Made by a program: the position numbers and the translations under genes. Below the pieces are notes generated by a model. That model saw only the letters and a program-made list of their open reading frames with translations. It searched no databases and had not been told where the DNA came from. A DNA stretch of 64,000 nt from Aeromonas enteropelogenes (GTDB taxonomy: Bacteria; Pseudomonadota; Gammaproteobacteria; Enterobacterales; Aeromonadaceae), in the NCBI RefSeq assembly GCF_000819845.1, contig NZ_CDCG01000018.1, positions 190,126-254,125 on the forward strand, written 5' to 3'. Shown here one piece after another: positions 28,199 through 36,852 of the stretch (position 1 is the first letter of the stretch; each line of letters starts with the position of its first letter).

Positions 28199-28387
28199 AA
28201 AGGGTTGGGCTCCGCCTCTGTTCGAGTCTGGAAAACCCACACTTCGGTTGAACTTTTCGTCGGATCTTGAAAAGCCGGGTTCATTGTCTAAGCTTAAGGC
28301 AATCCGAACACCAGTTAGCGCACGGCTCTGCAAGGAGCCAATTCCCCTATGCCAGGTACAAGGAATTGGTACCTGGCTTTTTTTATA
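28199..28387 (+). ncRNA. candidate structured RNA ending in a strong terminator
   Basis: Between rsmF and the RHH gene, consecutive foldable elements end in a rho-independent terminator: GGGTT/AACCC (28202-28206/28234-28238), TGAAC+CTTTTC with GAAAAG+GTTCA (28249-28283), GGCTC/GAGCC (28324-28339), then GCCAGGTAC/GTACCTGGC (28351-28377) with seven T. CCAATTCC (28338-28345) can pair with GGAATTGG (28362-28369), competing with the terminator. It may be an independent small RNA or the rsmF 3' UTR; only weak promoter matches are seen. Confidence 0.4.
28351..28387 (+). terminator. rho-independent terminator
   Basis: 9-bp perfect stem GCCAGGTAC (28351-28359) / GTACCTGGC (28369-28377), followed by TTTTTTTAT. 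It ends transcription coming from rsmF or from the candidate RNA. Confidence 0.9.
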
Positions 28388-28408
28388 TCTGATGTTTCCC
28401 CTTCCCAG

Positions 28409-28669
28409 CTACTCGACAGGTTCGAGCAAGGTTTCCTTGACCGGGGATGGCGATGACAAGATCTCATGCTGATAAAGCAGATCGATCGCCTGCTCTATCA
28501 GGGAAGCCTGACTGTCTTCAAGATGAATACCCAATTCATGCAAACGTGCGGCATGGCGATTGCTGATCCAACACTGCAGACGGGTATGGGTTTCCTGTTT
28601 GCGCTTCACATGTTGGCGCTGACGCTCTGCATTATCGAGGGCCGAATTCTCTTTCGTTTCCTGACTCAT
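28409..28669 (-). CDS. small ribbon-helix-helix protein, RepB/CopB-like
   Basis: The 86-residue product has a charged N-terminus (AERQRQHVKRKQETH) then RLQCWISNRHAARLHELGIHLE and SQASLIEQAIDLLYQ. This beta-strand-helix-helix pattern, preceded by an AExQRxxVxRK block, resembles plasmid copy-control proteins of the RepB/CopB type. DNA binding as a dimer is inferred. It lies on the same strand, 180 bp after an orphan tyrosine recombinase, and the two may form a small mobile or relic module. ATG 28669 is the only sensible start. Confidence 0.55.
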   Translation of the reverse strand: MSQETKENSALDNAERQRQHVKRKQETHTRLQCWISNRHAARLHELGIHLEDSQASLIEQAIDLLYQHEILSSPSPVKETLLEPVE

Positions 28670-28693
28670 AAGTGCTACAAACTTTAATTACCA

Positions 28694-28776
28694 ACCTTGT
28701 TATCTCTCACCTTCAATACCGACAAGGTATGGACAAGAGAAACTCCCCGCTCCCCCGTTCGAAATGGGGGCCTTGT
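28694..28776. repeat. three competing inverted-repeat arms beside recombinase 2
   Basis: ACCTTGT (28694-28700), ACAAGGT (28722-28728) and CCTTGT (28771-28776) let the middle arm pair with either side. The right pairing encloses a CCCCCG/TGGGGG stem with loop TTCGAAA (28752-28770), which looks like a tRNA T-arm. It could be a recombination site or a leader of the RHH gene. Confidence 0.4.
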
Positions 28777-28849
28777 ATAAGCGCGATAAATATACCACCA
28801 GATCAAAGAGATATCATTTAACATAAAATTGTGAGTGACGCGGTAATGA

Positions 28850-29878
28850 TTACAGCAATCCATCAAGCGCATGGTCGGAGAACTTGTTTGCATCGTCGAA
28901 GTACTCCTGCAAGGTACGCATGTCTTTGTGGCGAGTCACTTCGATGATCTTGTTCATGGGTTTGCCTGCGGTCACCGCCGAGGTAATAAAGCCTCGGCGC
29001 AAACTGTGACCACTGACATAGAGATCATCAATGGCCTGGCCAGTACGACGCTTGATCATCAGGTTGATGCCTTGCGGACCGAGCGGTTCCTCCGTGAGTT
29101 GCCCCCAACGGTTCATCCGGCGAAACAGTGCCCCCTCCTTGATACGGCTTTTTTCCAACCAGCGCTGTAGTCCCTGAACCGGACAATATTGCTTGCCAGG
29201 CACCAAAGCTATTTCGGTTTCGTGCAGCTGATGTTTGCTGGGTTTGAGACGAAGCCTTATCCCCTGCCCCACAAAATCCAGGTCGCAGACTTCAATTCGT
29301 GCCGCTTCCGATCGGCGCAATGCGCCACTGAACATCAGCAGCAACAAGGTATGGTCACGAAGGCCCGCCAAGGTTGAGGTATCGATCCCGCTCAGCACTC
29401 TGGCCAGAGGTTGTAGTGTCAGGGCACCAGTTTTGCGCTTTCGGTTGTCACCGAGCCGCACTATGCCGCGCATCATCTCCTTGATTTCGGGATGTTCGGT
29501 TGGCATGGGGTGAATGCCTTTTTGCTTGAAGGCGTAGCGGATCCCAGCCAGTCGTCTCACCAGAGTAGCCGGCTTGCGCGGCTCGCCATTACGTAGCTCC
29601 CCCTTGCCCTCTTCCTTATCCAGCCATACCCAGTCGGCTAATACCCCATCGGCCTGATCCGCCAGAAAGTTCATGATGTCGTGATGGGTTGTTTGCAGTG
29701 GATCAAGCCCATGCAACTGGCACCAGAATACGAAGATGCGGGTATCCGCCTGATAGGCATTGAGTGTGGAATCAGCCTTGGCACTGCGTAGAAATCGCCT
29801 GGCCCGGCTATTTAGCTGGGCATCAAAGACGGTTTGCAGTGACTGATGTGCGGGGTTTGAAAAAGTAGGGTAAGCCAC
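28850..29878 (-). CDS. tyrosine recombinase/integrase (second, orphan)
   Basis: The 342-residue protein has a core-binding domain (about residues 10-125: SRARRFLRSAKADSTLNAYQAD, read in parts) and a catalytic domain with Arg in SGALRRSEAA, Lys in LKPSKHQ, GHSLRRG (His-x-x-Arg), VTRHKDMRT and the nucleophile Tyr in LQEYFDDA. It starts at GTG 29878 with no clear ribosome-binding site. It is unlike the recombinase at 7437 in length and sequence. No phage, plasmid or cassette genes accompany it except the RHH gene. Dense palindromes lie directly upstream. Confidence 0.85.
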   Translation of the reverse strand: MAYPTFSNPAHQSLQTVFDAQLNSRARRFLRSAKADSTLNAYQADTRIFVFWCQLHGLDPLQTTHHDIMNFLADQADGVLADWVWLDKEEGKGELRNGEPRKPATLVRRLAGIRYAFKQKGIHPMPTEHPEIKEMMRGIVRLGDNRKRKTGALTLQPLARVLSGIDTSTLAGLRDHTLLLLMFSGALRRSEAARIEVCDLDFVGQGIRLRLKPSKHQLHETEIALVPGKQYCPVQGLQRWLEKSRIKEGALFRRMNRWGQLTEEPLGPQGINLMIKRRTGQAIDDLYVSGHSLRRGFITSAVTAGKPMNKIIEVTRHKDMRTLQEYFDDANKFSDHALDGLL

Positions 29879-29919
29879 GTAACACTATGATTCTATGTGA
29901 AGTTTCGAAAGATCTTACA

Positions 29920-29967
29920 GGATCTTCAAGATCCTTCAAGTATCGATAATGAATATTATCGATACTT
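29920..29967. repeat. tandem palindromes upstream of recombinase 2
   Basis: GGATCTT-C-AAGATCC (29920-29934) is followed by a perfect 13-bp inverted repeat, AAGTATCGATAAT (29938-29950) / ATTATCGATACTT (29955-29967), with loop GAAT. The pair sits 41-89 bp before the recombinase start and could be an operator or a recombination core. Confidence 0.6.
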
Positions 29968-30130
29968 AAGAGGCTTCATTTCATAAAGTAAACACCGAGG
30001 ACAATCCTTTATTTTTTAAGACACTCGTTAACTCGTTTAGCAGCAACATTGGCATGAAGAAATATCTTTTGTGAGAGATAGCGTATGGGGAACATGGAAA
30101 ATGTGAATACCATGAGTCTGATTTTTAAAG

Positions 30131-30158
30131 AAAATGCCCCGCTTTTGCGGGGCATTTT
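30131..30158. terminator. terminator of the tatD operon end
   Basis: Perfect 12-bp stem AAAATGCCCCGC (30131-30142) / GCGGGGCATTTT (30147-30158), loop TTTT, just after tatD on the minus strand. Confidence 0.88.
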
Positions 30159-30162
30159 GTGA

Positions 30163-30942
30163 CTAAGGTTTGGCTAGTTTGAACAATTCGAAGAAATTCC
30201 GGCTAGTGGCTTCTGCCAATTTGGCCAGGGGGATCTGACGGAGATCTGCAATAAACTGGGCAACATCTCGTACAAACGCGGGTTCGTTCTCCCTCCCCCG
30301 ATGGGGCACGGGGGCAAGATAGGGTGAGTCCGTTTCGACCAGCAGTCGCTCCAGAGGCAGCGCCTTGACCACGGCTTGCAAGGCAGATGCATTCTTGAAG
30401 GTCGCAATACCCGATATGGAGATATAAAACCCCATCGCCATGGCGGCCTCGGCCATTTCCAGGGATTCGGTGAAACAATGCAGCACGCCGCCCACCTGAT
30501 CAGCCCCCTCTTCACGCATGATCTGCAGCGTATCTTTCTGGGCATCACGGGTATGGATGATGAGTGGCTTGTTCAGGGCGCGCGCTACCCGGATATGTTC
30601 ACGGAACGAAGCTTGCTGCACCGCCTTGTTTTCCGGCGAATAAAAATAATCGAGCCCGGTTTCACCGATGGCAACGACACGGGGATCGGCGGCTTGGCGC
30701 AGCAGGAGATCGGCATCGACACCCGGCTCTTGATTAAGCGGATGCACCCCACAGGACGCAAACACCTGGGGATAAGGCGCAATCGCTGCCATCATGGTTG
30801 GAAACTGCGCCTGGGTGACGCTCACACACAAAAAATATCCCACATCCAGCTTCGCCGCCTTGGCCAGGACATCTGCCATATCGGTTTGCTTGCTGCCATA
30901 GCTGAGGCGGTCAAGATGACAGTGGGAATCAACGAGTAACAT
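30163..30942 (-). CDS. ycfH: TatD-family metal-dependent hydrolase (YcfH)
   Basis: The 259-residue TIM-barrel nuclease-like protein has the TatD metal motifs: DSHCHLD at the N-terminus, GETGLDY, LIIHTRDA, LHCFTES and ETDSPYLAP. The family includes 3'-5' DNases, but the role of YcfH in cells is unclear. ATG 30942 (MLLVDSHCHLD) is chosen with AAGG 6 nt upstream, not the TTG two codons earlier. It closes the plsX-to-tatD cluster, the same end gene as in E. coli (next to holB). Confidence 0.93.
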   Translation of the reverse strand: MLLVDSHCHLDRLSYGSKQTDMADVLAKAAKLDVGYFLCVSVTQAQFPTMMAAIAPYPQVFASCGVHPLNQEPGVDADLLLRQAADPRVVAIGETGLDYFYSPENKAVQQASFREHIRVARALNKPLIIHTRDAQKDTLQIMREEGADQVGGVLHCFTESLEMAEAAMAMGFYISISGIATFKNASALQAVVKALPLERLLVETDSPYLAPVPHRGRENEPAFVRDVAQFIADLRQIPLAKLAEATSRNFFELFKLAKP

Positions 30943-30963
30943 AAACAACCTTTCTTTTCAGAT

Positions 30964-31911
30964 CTATAACCAGCGGCTGAGCCAGTTCATCAGATGGATG
31001 GTGGGATTGGAAAGCTGTCCCGGCTGACAAACAGCCTTGAGGGCGACCAGCTGCTGCTCCGCGTCGAGCAGTTTTTCGCTGGAGTGTTGCTCGGCCAGCT
31101 GTCCACTGAGCGCCGCCAGATCCGGCATCGCCAATTGATGATGGCCACAGCCAGCCTGGATTTTTAGAGCATCACATAAAAAGAGTTGCAACCAGTGCAA
31201 GCGGACCTGTGTCTCCTGACCCAGTTGTGAGCAGAGTACGGTTGCCTTGCTCGGCGCCTTGCCGAGGGCCACGAAGTGCTCCAACAATTCGCGACGGGCG
31301 CCATCCTGTTGCTGCTCGATATAGTCGAGTACCCGCAACGGTGCCCCCTGACAGATCCGCACCTGAGCCTGGGTGGCCTGATGACCTTGCTCGGCGAGCC
31401 AGGACAAGGTCTCCCCTTCCGCCGGCAACTGGCAGACATGTTTGTGGCAACGGCTGAGAATTGTGGGCAGCAGGCGGGAAACCTGGGAGGCGATCAGCAG
31501 CAGCAAGCTGTCGCCAGCCGGTTCTTCCAGCGTCTTCAGCAGAGCATTGGCCGCCGATTCCGTCATTCGCTCCGCATCGGGAATGATCACCACCTTGCCA
31601 CGCCCCAGCTGGGCAGACCCCTGCAGCCGGTTGCAAATATCGCGAATGGCCTCGACCCCGATGGTTTTCCCCTCACGGGATAGCTGACCCAGATCCGGGT
31701 GATTGCCCTTGTCAAACAGTTGGCAAGAGTGACAATGACCGCAGGGCTCTCCCCGATCCGGTTGCTGACAGAGGTGAAGGCGGGCCAGGCGTTCCGCCAG
31801 CTGCTCCTTGCCAAGACCGGGATCGCCCAGCAACAACCAGGCATGGCCCAGCCGCCCACTGGCGGCTGTCTGGCTCAGGGCCTGCCAGTCGGGGATCAAC
31901 CAGGGATACAT
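30964..31911 (-). CDS. holB: DNA polymerase III delta' subunit HolB
   Basis: The 315-residue clamp-loader subunit has a DnaX-like AAA+ fold with a degenerate P-loop ([12 protein letters not shown]), a zinc cluster (Cys48, Cys57, Cys60, Cys63) and the SRC motif in ILSRCHKH. Delta' acts as a rigid stator in the beta-clamp loader at the replication fork. It overlaps the tmk end by 16 bp and precedes tatD by 21 bp, the classic tmk-holB-ycfH order. Confidence 0.94.
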   Translation of the reverse strand: MYPWLIPDWQALSQTAASGRLGHAWLLLGDPGLGKEQLAERLARLHLCQQPDRGEPCGHCHSCQLFDKGNHPDLGQLSREGKTIGVEAIRDICNRLQGSAQLGRGKVVIIPDAERMTESAANALLKTLEEPAGDSLLLLIASQVSRLLPTILSRCHKHVCQLPAEGETLSWLAEQGHQATQAQVRICQGAPLRVLDYIEQQQDGARRELLEHFVALGKAPSKATVLCSQLGQETQVRLHWLQLFLCDALKIQAGCGHHQLAMPDLAALSGQLAEQHSSEKLLDAEQQLVALKAVCQPGQLSNPTIHLMNWLSRWL

Positions 31912-32522
31912 AAATGCGTATCCAGCGCGCTTTCGATGGCGGCTTTTACCTGATCCGGAATCTGCTCTGCATCGATCACCACAATGGAATCATCTTTGGC
32001 CGCGAGCTCAAGGTAACGGTGGCGGGTACGTTCAAAAAAACAGAGCTGTTCGAGCTCGATGCGATCCAGCTCACCGCGATGACGGGCCCGCTGTAAACCA
32101 ACGGCAGGATCGATATCGAGATAGAGAGTCAGATCCGGTTTGAAGTCACCGAGCACCGCCTGCTTGATGGCACCAATCAAGTGGGCGTCGATGCCGCGGC
32201 CGCCCCCCTGATAGGCCTGGGAGGAGAGATCGTGGCGATCCCCCACTACCCAGATCCCCTCGGCCAGCGCCGGCTTGATGCGGGTTTCCACCAGTTGTAC
32301 CCGGGAGGCATACATCAACAGCAGCTCGGCCTCGATGGTGAGCCGCTCGTCGTGCACCTCCTTGACGATGCTGCGCATCCGCTCGGCCAGCGGCGTGCCA
32401 CCCGGTTCGCGGGTGCACTCGATGCGGTCGATGCCATGGTTATGCAGATAATCGGTGACATAACGCACCGCGGAGCTCTTCCCTGCCCCTTCCAATCCTT
32501 CGATCACGATAAATTTAGACAT
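31896..32522 (-). CDS. tmk: thymidylate kinase
   Basis: The 208-residue P-loop kinase phosphorylates dTMP to dTDP. It has the P-loop GLEGAGKSS (9-17), the [11 protein letters not shown] block, the [16 protein letters not shown] block and a lid with [15 protein letters not shown] 32522 overlaps the mltG stop as TAATG, so translation is coupled. Confidence 0.96.
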   Translation of the reverse strand: MSKFIVIEGLEGAGKSSAVRYVTDYLHNHGIDRIECTREPGGTPLAERMRSIVKEVHDERLTIEAELLLMYASRVQLVETRIKPALAEGIWVVGDRHDLSSQAYQGGGRGIDAHLIGAIKQAVLGDFKPDLTLYLDIDPAVGLQRARHRGELDRIELEQLCFFERTRHRYLELAAKDDSIVVIDAEQIPDQVKAAIESALDTHLCIPG

Positions 32523-33523
32523 TAGGACTTCTTCAATATGTATTCACGAACCGCCCGATTGTGTTCATCGAGGGTCTTGGAAAAATGGTGGGCACCGCCC
32601 CCTTTGGCGACAAAATAGAGATAATCGGTCGACTTGGGATTAAGGGCTGCCTCAATGGAGGCCTTGCCAGGCATGGCGATGGGGGTGGGCGGCAAGCCGT
32701 CGATCACATAAGTGTTGTACGGGTTCTTGTCGGTCAGATCGCTGCGGCGGATATTGCCATCGTAGCGATCCTTCACCCCGTAGATCACGGTGGGATCGGT
32801 CTGCAGCTTCATGCCAAGACGCAACCGGTTGACGAAGACAGAGGCAATTTGTGCTCGCTCCTCTGGTTTGCCGGTCTCCTTCTCGATGATGGAGGCCATG
32901 ATCAGCGCTTCATAAGGGGTCTTGTAGGGCAGGTTGGCCTGACGTTTTTCCCAGCTCTGCTGCAGGAAGGCTTCCATATCCTGATGCGCCCGCCGCAAGA
33001 TGGAGAGATCGCTGGCATGGGTGGTATAGGCATAGGTTTCCGGCAGGAACCACCCTTCGAGCTTGCCATTTTCAATGCCAAGCTCGCGGGCCAGTTCGTC
33101 CTCGGATTGCTCCACCGTCAGGCGCTCCAGATAAGGGGCGCTAGAGAGCTGCTTTTGCCAGTCCTCGAAACGGGAGCCTTCGACAAAGGTCAGACTGAAA
33201 TGAAACTCCTTGCCCGAGGCAAACAGGGAGAGCGTCTCCTTGAGCGGGGCTCCCTCCTTGATTTCATAGGTGCCTGATTTGATCGCGACCAGTTCGGGAT
33301 GACCCCGCAACCAGAGCCGCACCGCCCAGGGGCTGGTTTCCCCCTCCCCCAATTCGGCGATCAGACGAGCGGCATGGGCCCCTTTCTCCACCGTAAAGAG
33401 CCGGGTCGGCCCCTTGTTGGTAAGGGTCTCCACTTGTTGCCACTTGTAATGCACATAACCCCCGGCGGCGGCCACTGTCAGGGCCGCCCCCGCGAGCAGG
33501 GTGTAAAGCCGATTAAACTTCAA
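32522..33523 (-). CDS. mltG: endolytic murein transglycosylase MltG (YceG)
   Basis: The 333-residue protein has an N-terminal membrane anchor ([16 protein letters not shown]) and a periplasmic YceG-like domain with catalytic Glu214 in SIIEKET and the TDPTVIYG and PPTPIAMPG blocks. MltG cleaves nascent glycan strands and sets their length. The start is TTG 33523, with AGGAG 10 nt upstream; the gene overlaps pabC by 11 bp. Length and order match E. coli. Confidence 0.95.
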   Translation of the reverse strand: MKFNRLYTLLAGAALTVAAAGGYVHYKWQQVETLTNKGPTRLFTVEKGAHAARLIAELGEGETSPWAVRLWLRGHPELVAIKSGTYEIKEGAPLKETLSLFASGKEFHFSLTFVEGSRFEDWQKQLSSAPYLERLTVEQSEDELARELGIENGKLEGWFLPETYAYTTHASDLSILRRAHQDMEAFLQQSWEKRQANLPYKTPYEALIMASIIEKETGKPEERAQIASVFVNRLRLGMKLQTDPTVIYGVKDRYDGNIRRSDLTDKNPYNTYVIDGLPPTPIAMPGKASIEAALNPKSTDYLYFVAKGGGAHHFSKTLDEHNRAVREYILKKS

Positions 33524-34319
33524 TGACCAAACGCTCCTGTAAACGACGACTCAATACTGCTGCGGGGTAGCGAAACGCTTCAATGCCGTTGACCGGCACC
33601 ACACCCATCAGGGTGTTGGTGAGCCACACTTCTTCCGCTTGTCGCAGTGACTCCAGCGGAGCCTCTACCACACGCAACTCAATACTCATCTGTTTCAACA
33701 TCATCATGATCTTGCGCCGCATGATGCCATCGACACCGCCACGGGCCAGATCGGGCGTGAACACCGTCTTGCCCCGACGCCAAAACAGATTGGCACTGAC
33801 CCCTTCCACCAGACAATCCCTGCTGTTCAGCACTACTCCTTCGACTGCACCGCGACTGACTAGTTCGCTTTTAAGCAACACTTGTTCCAGTCTATTCAAG
33901 GTCTTGAGACCTGCCAGCATGGGAGCATCGCCAATCCGCTGCCGGCATACCAGCATCTCGATCCCGCTTTGTTGCCATTCGCTGTAATGTTGCGGGAAAG
34001 GCGCAAGGGAGAGGATCCGGGTGGGATGCCGGCAGTCACTGCCATCATAACCACGTCCACCTTCGCCACGTGTCAGGACAACTTTGGCCACACACTCTGC
34101 TTGTTCGGCCACGAGCGAATCAAGTTCCTCTGCCAGCAGCTCCCAATCCGGGTCTGTGATCCCCAGACGGAGGTTAGCCTGCTGCAGCCTGGCCAGATGG
34201 GCAGGCCACTCCAGCACTCGACCATTCCTGACCGCCATGGTAGTGAAATGGCCATCTCCATAGGCAAGACCGCGATCCTTGGCCGAGATGGCATCGACAT
34301 TCATTCCATTGATAAGCAA
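33513..34319 (-). CDS. pabC: aminodeoxychorismate lyase PabC
   Basis: The 268-residue fold-type IV PLP enzyme releases pyruvate from aminodeoxychorismate to give p-aminobenzoate for folate. It shows RGEGGRGY, the PLP lysine in LAGLKTLNRLEQVL and EGVSANLFWR. The TTG start at 34319 (LLINGMNVDA) is chosen because GGAGG (34326-34330) lies 6 nt upstream and it aligns with the E. coli N-terminus (269 aa); the frame is open to 34385. A terminator hairpin sits right before this ribosome-binding site. Confidence 0.93.
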   Translation of the reverse strand: MLINGMNVDAISAKDRGLAYGDGHFTTMAVRNGRVLEWPAHLARLQQANLRLGITDPDWELLAEELDSLVAEQAECVAKVVLTRGEGGRGYDGSDCRHPTRILSLAPFPQHYSEWQQSGIEMLVCRQRIGDAPMLAGLKTLNRLEQVLLKSELVSRGAVEGVVLNSRDCLVEGVSANLFWRRGKTVFTPDLARGGVDGIMRRKIMMMLKQMSIELRVVEAPLESLRQAEEVWLTNTLMGVVPVNGIEAFRYPAAVLSRRLQERLVIEV

Positions 34320-34333
34320 GGGATCCCTCCGAT

Positions 34334-34364
34334 AAAAAAGGCCCGATACCGGCAGTATCGGGCC
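34334..34364 (-). terminator. intrinsic terminator between fabF and pabC
   Basis: Perfect 10-bp stem GGCCCGATAC (34340-34349) / GTATCGGGCC (34355-34364) with six T on the minus strand (34339-34334). The pabC ribosome-binding site begins 4 bases further on, so pabC-mltG-tmk-holB-tatD depends on read-through or on a promoter inside fabF. Confidence 0.88.
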
Positions 34365-34386
34365 CCTGTCATTGCCCTTCGGCAAA

Positions 34387-35628
34387 TTATACGCGTTTGA
34401 AGATCAGTGAACCATTAGTACCGCCAAAACCGAAGGAGTTGGAGAGGGCGTATTCGAAGTTCCCCGGCTTGGCCACGTGAGGAACCAGATCCAGGTCACA
34501 CTCCTCATCCGGGTTATCCAGGTTGATGGTCGGCGGCGCGATCTGATCGCGCAGGGCCAGAACGGTAATGATGGCCTCAATGGCGCCCGCAGCACCCAAC
34601 AGGTGACCGGTCATGGACTTGGTGGAGCTGATCATCAGGGACTTGGCATGCTCGCCAAATACCTCTTTCATGCCACGCAGTTCGGCAACATCGCCCAGCG
34701 GAGTGGAGGTGCCGTGCGCGTTGATGTAACCGATCTGCTCGGGCGCGATCCCGGCATCCTTGATGGCGTTCTTCATGGCGCGAGCACCACCATTGCCATC
34801 GGCGGGAGGCGCTGTCATGTGATAGGCATCGCCACTCATGCCAAAGCCAACCAGCTCGCCATAGATCTTGGCACCACGGGCCTTGGCATGTTCGTACTCT
34901 TCCAGCACCAGTACACCGGCACCGTCACCCAGCACGAAACCATCGCGATCCTTGTCCCATGGACGGCTCGCCTTCTGCGGTTCGTCGTTGCGGTTGGAGA
35001 GTGCCTTGGCTGCGGCAAAGCCGCCCATCCCCATCGGGGTGGAAGCCTTCTCGGCACCACCGGCGACCATTACGTCCGCATCGCCATAGGCGATCATCCG
35101 ACCGGCCATGCCGATGGCATGAGTGCCCGTGGTACAGGCAGTGGTCACGGCGATGTTGGGGCCCTGCATGCCTTTCATGATAGAGAGATGACCGGACACC
35201 ATATTGATGATGGTAGACGGCACGAAGAAGGGGCTCAGCTTGCGGGGGCCACCGTTGACCAGGCTGCTGTGGTTCTGTTCGATCAGACCCAGGCCACCGA
35301 TGCCGGAGCCGATGGCCACACCGACACGCTCGGCATTCTCTTCGTTGATAACAAGGCCAGAATCATCCAGTGCCTGGATACCGGCGGCCACGCCGTATTG
35401 AATGAAGAGATCCATCTTGCGAGCTTCTTTACGGTTGATACCGTACTGCTCGGGATCAAAATCTTTGACTTGGCCGGCGAAACGGGTTGCAAACTCGCTG
35501 GCATCAAAGTGTTCGATGGGGGAAATGCCGCTCTGCCCGTTGAGCAGGGCTTGCCAGCTGGATTCAGCAGTGTTGCCCACCGGGGAAAGCATCCCCAAGC
35601 CGGTCACCACGACTCTGCGTTTTGACAC
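34387..35628 (-). CDS. fabF: 3-oxoacyl-ACP synthase II FabF
   Basis: The 413-residue condensing enzyme extends acyl-ACP with malonyl-ACP. The Cys-His-His triad is visible: Cys165 in [10 protein letters not shown], His in [11 protein letters not shown] and His in TGHLLGAAG. It starts at GTG 35628 with GGAGA 9 nt upstream. It follows acpP after a terminator hairpin and is followed by another, so its own mRNA is flanked by attenuating structures. Confidence 0.97.
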   Translation of the reverse strand: MSKRRVVVTGLGMLSPVGNTAESSWQALLNGQSGISPIEHFDASEFATRFAGQVKDFDPEQYGINRKEARKMDLFIQYGVAAGIQALDDSGLVINEENAERVGVAIGSGIGGLGLIEQNHSSLVNGGPRKLSPFFVPSTIINMVSGHLSIMKGMQGPNIAVTTACTTGTHAIGMAGRMIAYGDADVMVAGGAEKASTPMGMGGFAAAKALSNRNDEPQKASRPWDKDRDGFVLGDGAGVLVLEEYEHAKARGAKIYGELVGFGMSGDAYHMTAPPADGNGGARAMKNAIKDAGIAPEQIGYINAHGTSTPLGDVAELRGMKEVFGEHAKSLMISSTKSMTGHLLGAAGAIEAIITVLALRDQIAPPTINLDNPDEECDLDLVPHVAKPGNFEYALSNSFGFGGTNGSLIFKRV

Positions 35629-35662
35629 TGAGGTAGTCTCCGAGAGGTATTTTGAAAGGGAA

Positions 35663-35695
35663 CAAATATAAAAGAAGCGGCCCTTGGGCCGCTTC
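35663..35695 (-). terminator. terminator/attenuator between acpP and fabF
   Basis: Perfect 10-bp stem GAAGCGGCCC (35674-35683) / GGGCCGCTTC (35686-35695) with loop TT and, on the minus strand, a TTTTATATTT tail. It would produce abundant monocistronic acpP mRNA with partial read-through into fabF. Confidence 0.85.
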
Positions 35696-35710
35696 CTTCA
35701 GAACAGGAAA

Positions 35711-35947
35711 TTATTCCTGATTAGCGGTGATGTAGTCGATAGCCGCTTGAACAGTGGTGATCTTCTCGGCTTCTTCATCAGGAATTTCGGTATCGAATTC
35801 TTCTTCCAGCGCCATTACCAGTTCAACGGTATCCAAAGAGTCAGCGCCCAGGTCGTCGACGAAGGAGGCAGCGTTCTTAACGTCTTCCTCTTTAACACCC
35901 AGTTGTTCGATGATGATTTTCTTTACGCGTTCTTCGATGTTGCTCAT
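35711..35947 (-). CDS. acpP: acyl carrier protein
   Basis: The 78-residue acidic protein has the phosphopantetheine-accepting Ser in [10 protein letters not shown] and the typical [18 protein letters not shown] start. It carries growing acyl chains for the fab enzymes and PlsX. ATG 35947 has AAGGA upstream. The 157-bp spacer to fabG holds a plausible promoter; a terminator follows, fitting very high ACP expression. Confidence 0.99.
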   Translation of the reverse strand: MSNIEERVKKIIIEQLGVKEEDVKNAASFVDDLGADSLDTVELVMALEEEFDTEIPDEEAEKITTVQAAIDYITANQE

Positions 35948-35993
35948 GACCTGAATTTTCCTTTAAAAATACGCTATTGCGTCTGGTTGGGGT

Positions 35994-36021
35994 AGTTTAT
36001 TCAATTGCCGTGAGTTTGCAA
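35994..36021 (-). promoter_or_regulatory. candidate acpP promoter
   Basis: On the minus strand TTGCAA (36016-36021) and TAAACT (35994-35999) are 16 bp apart, about 50 bp before the acpP start. Confidence 0.4.
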
Positions 36022-36104
36022 GTAGCTTGCCGCTGGTCAAACCACGAAATTCGCCAAACTTCGGCGTACTATCGCAAATTTGAACAGATCTCACGACAAA
36101 TTGA

Positions 36105-36839
36105 TTACACCATGTACATCCCGCCATTAACATGCAGGGTTTCGCCAGTGATGTAGGCGGCATCATCCGATGCCAAGAATACCACAGCAGCGGCAATTTC
36201 TTTTGGATCGCCCAGACGAGCGGCAGGTACCTGGCTCATGATGCCGGCACGCTGCTCTTCATTGAGCGCCTTGGTCATATCGGTCTCGATGAAACCGGGG
36301 GCAACCGCGTTCACGGTAATGCCGCGGGAGGCCACTTCACGGGCCAGCGACTTGGTGAACCCCACCAGGCCCGCCTTGGCGGCCGCGTAGTTGACCTGAC
36401 CGGCGTTGCCCATGGTGCCGACCACGGAACCGATGCTGATGATGCGGCCATTGCGCTTCTTCATCATGGCGCGCAGCACCGGCTTGCTCAGACGGTACAG
36501 GGAGGTGAGGTTGGTGTCGATGATCTCGTTCCACTCATCATCCTTCATCCGCATCAGCAGGTTGTCACGGGTGATCCCGGCGTTGTTGATCAGGATGTCG
36601 ATGTCGCCAAAACGCGCCTTGATGGCGGCGAAGACGGCTTCGATGGATTCCTGGCTGGTCACGTTCAGCGCCATGCCGCAACCCTGTTCACCCAGATAGG
36701 CGCTGATTGCCTCGGCGCCGCTCTCGCTGGTCGCAGTGCCGACTACCTTGGCGCCACGGGCAGCAAAAGTTTCAGCAATCGCACGGCCGATGCCACGACT
36801 GGCACCGGTCACCAACACAACCTTATCGGTAAAGCTCAT
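36105..36839 (-). CDS. fabG: 3-oxoacyl-ACP reductase FabG
   Basis: The 244-residue short-chain dehydrogenase reduces 3-oxoacyl-ACP with NADPH. TGASRGIG (11-18), NNAG, Ser in IISIGSVVG and NYAAAK give the complete Asn-Ser-Tyr-Lys set. ATG 36839 has CAGGAG 6 nt upstream; it follows fabD by 13 bp. Confidence 0.97.
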   Translation of the reverse strand: MSFTDKVVLVTGASRGIGRAIAETFAARGAKVVGTATSESGAEAISAYLGEQGCGMALNVTSQESIEAVFAAIKARFGDIDILINNAGITRDNLLMRMKDDEWNEIIDTNLTSLYRLSKPVLRAMMKKRNGRIISIGSVVGTMGNAGQVNYAAAKAGLVGFTKSLAREVASRGITVNAVAPGFIETDMTKALNEEQRAGIMSQVPAARLGDPKEIAAAVVFLASDDAAYITGETLHVNGGMYMV

Positions 36840-36852
36840 TCATTGCTCCTGT

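Noticed and set aside
28220-28232. GTTCGAGTC resembling a tRNA T-loop downstream of rsmF
   Set aside because: The flanking bases do not form a T-stem and no other cloverleaf arms are found, so no tRNA is called.
34477-35625. 382-codon plus-strand frame opposite fabF
   Set aside because: Antisense shadow; FabF has its complete catalytic triad on the other strand.
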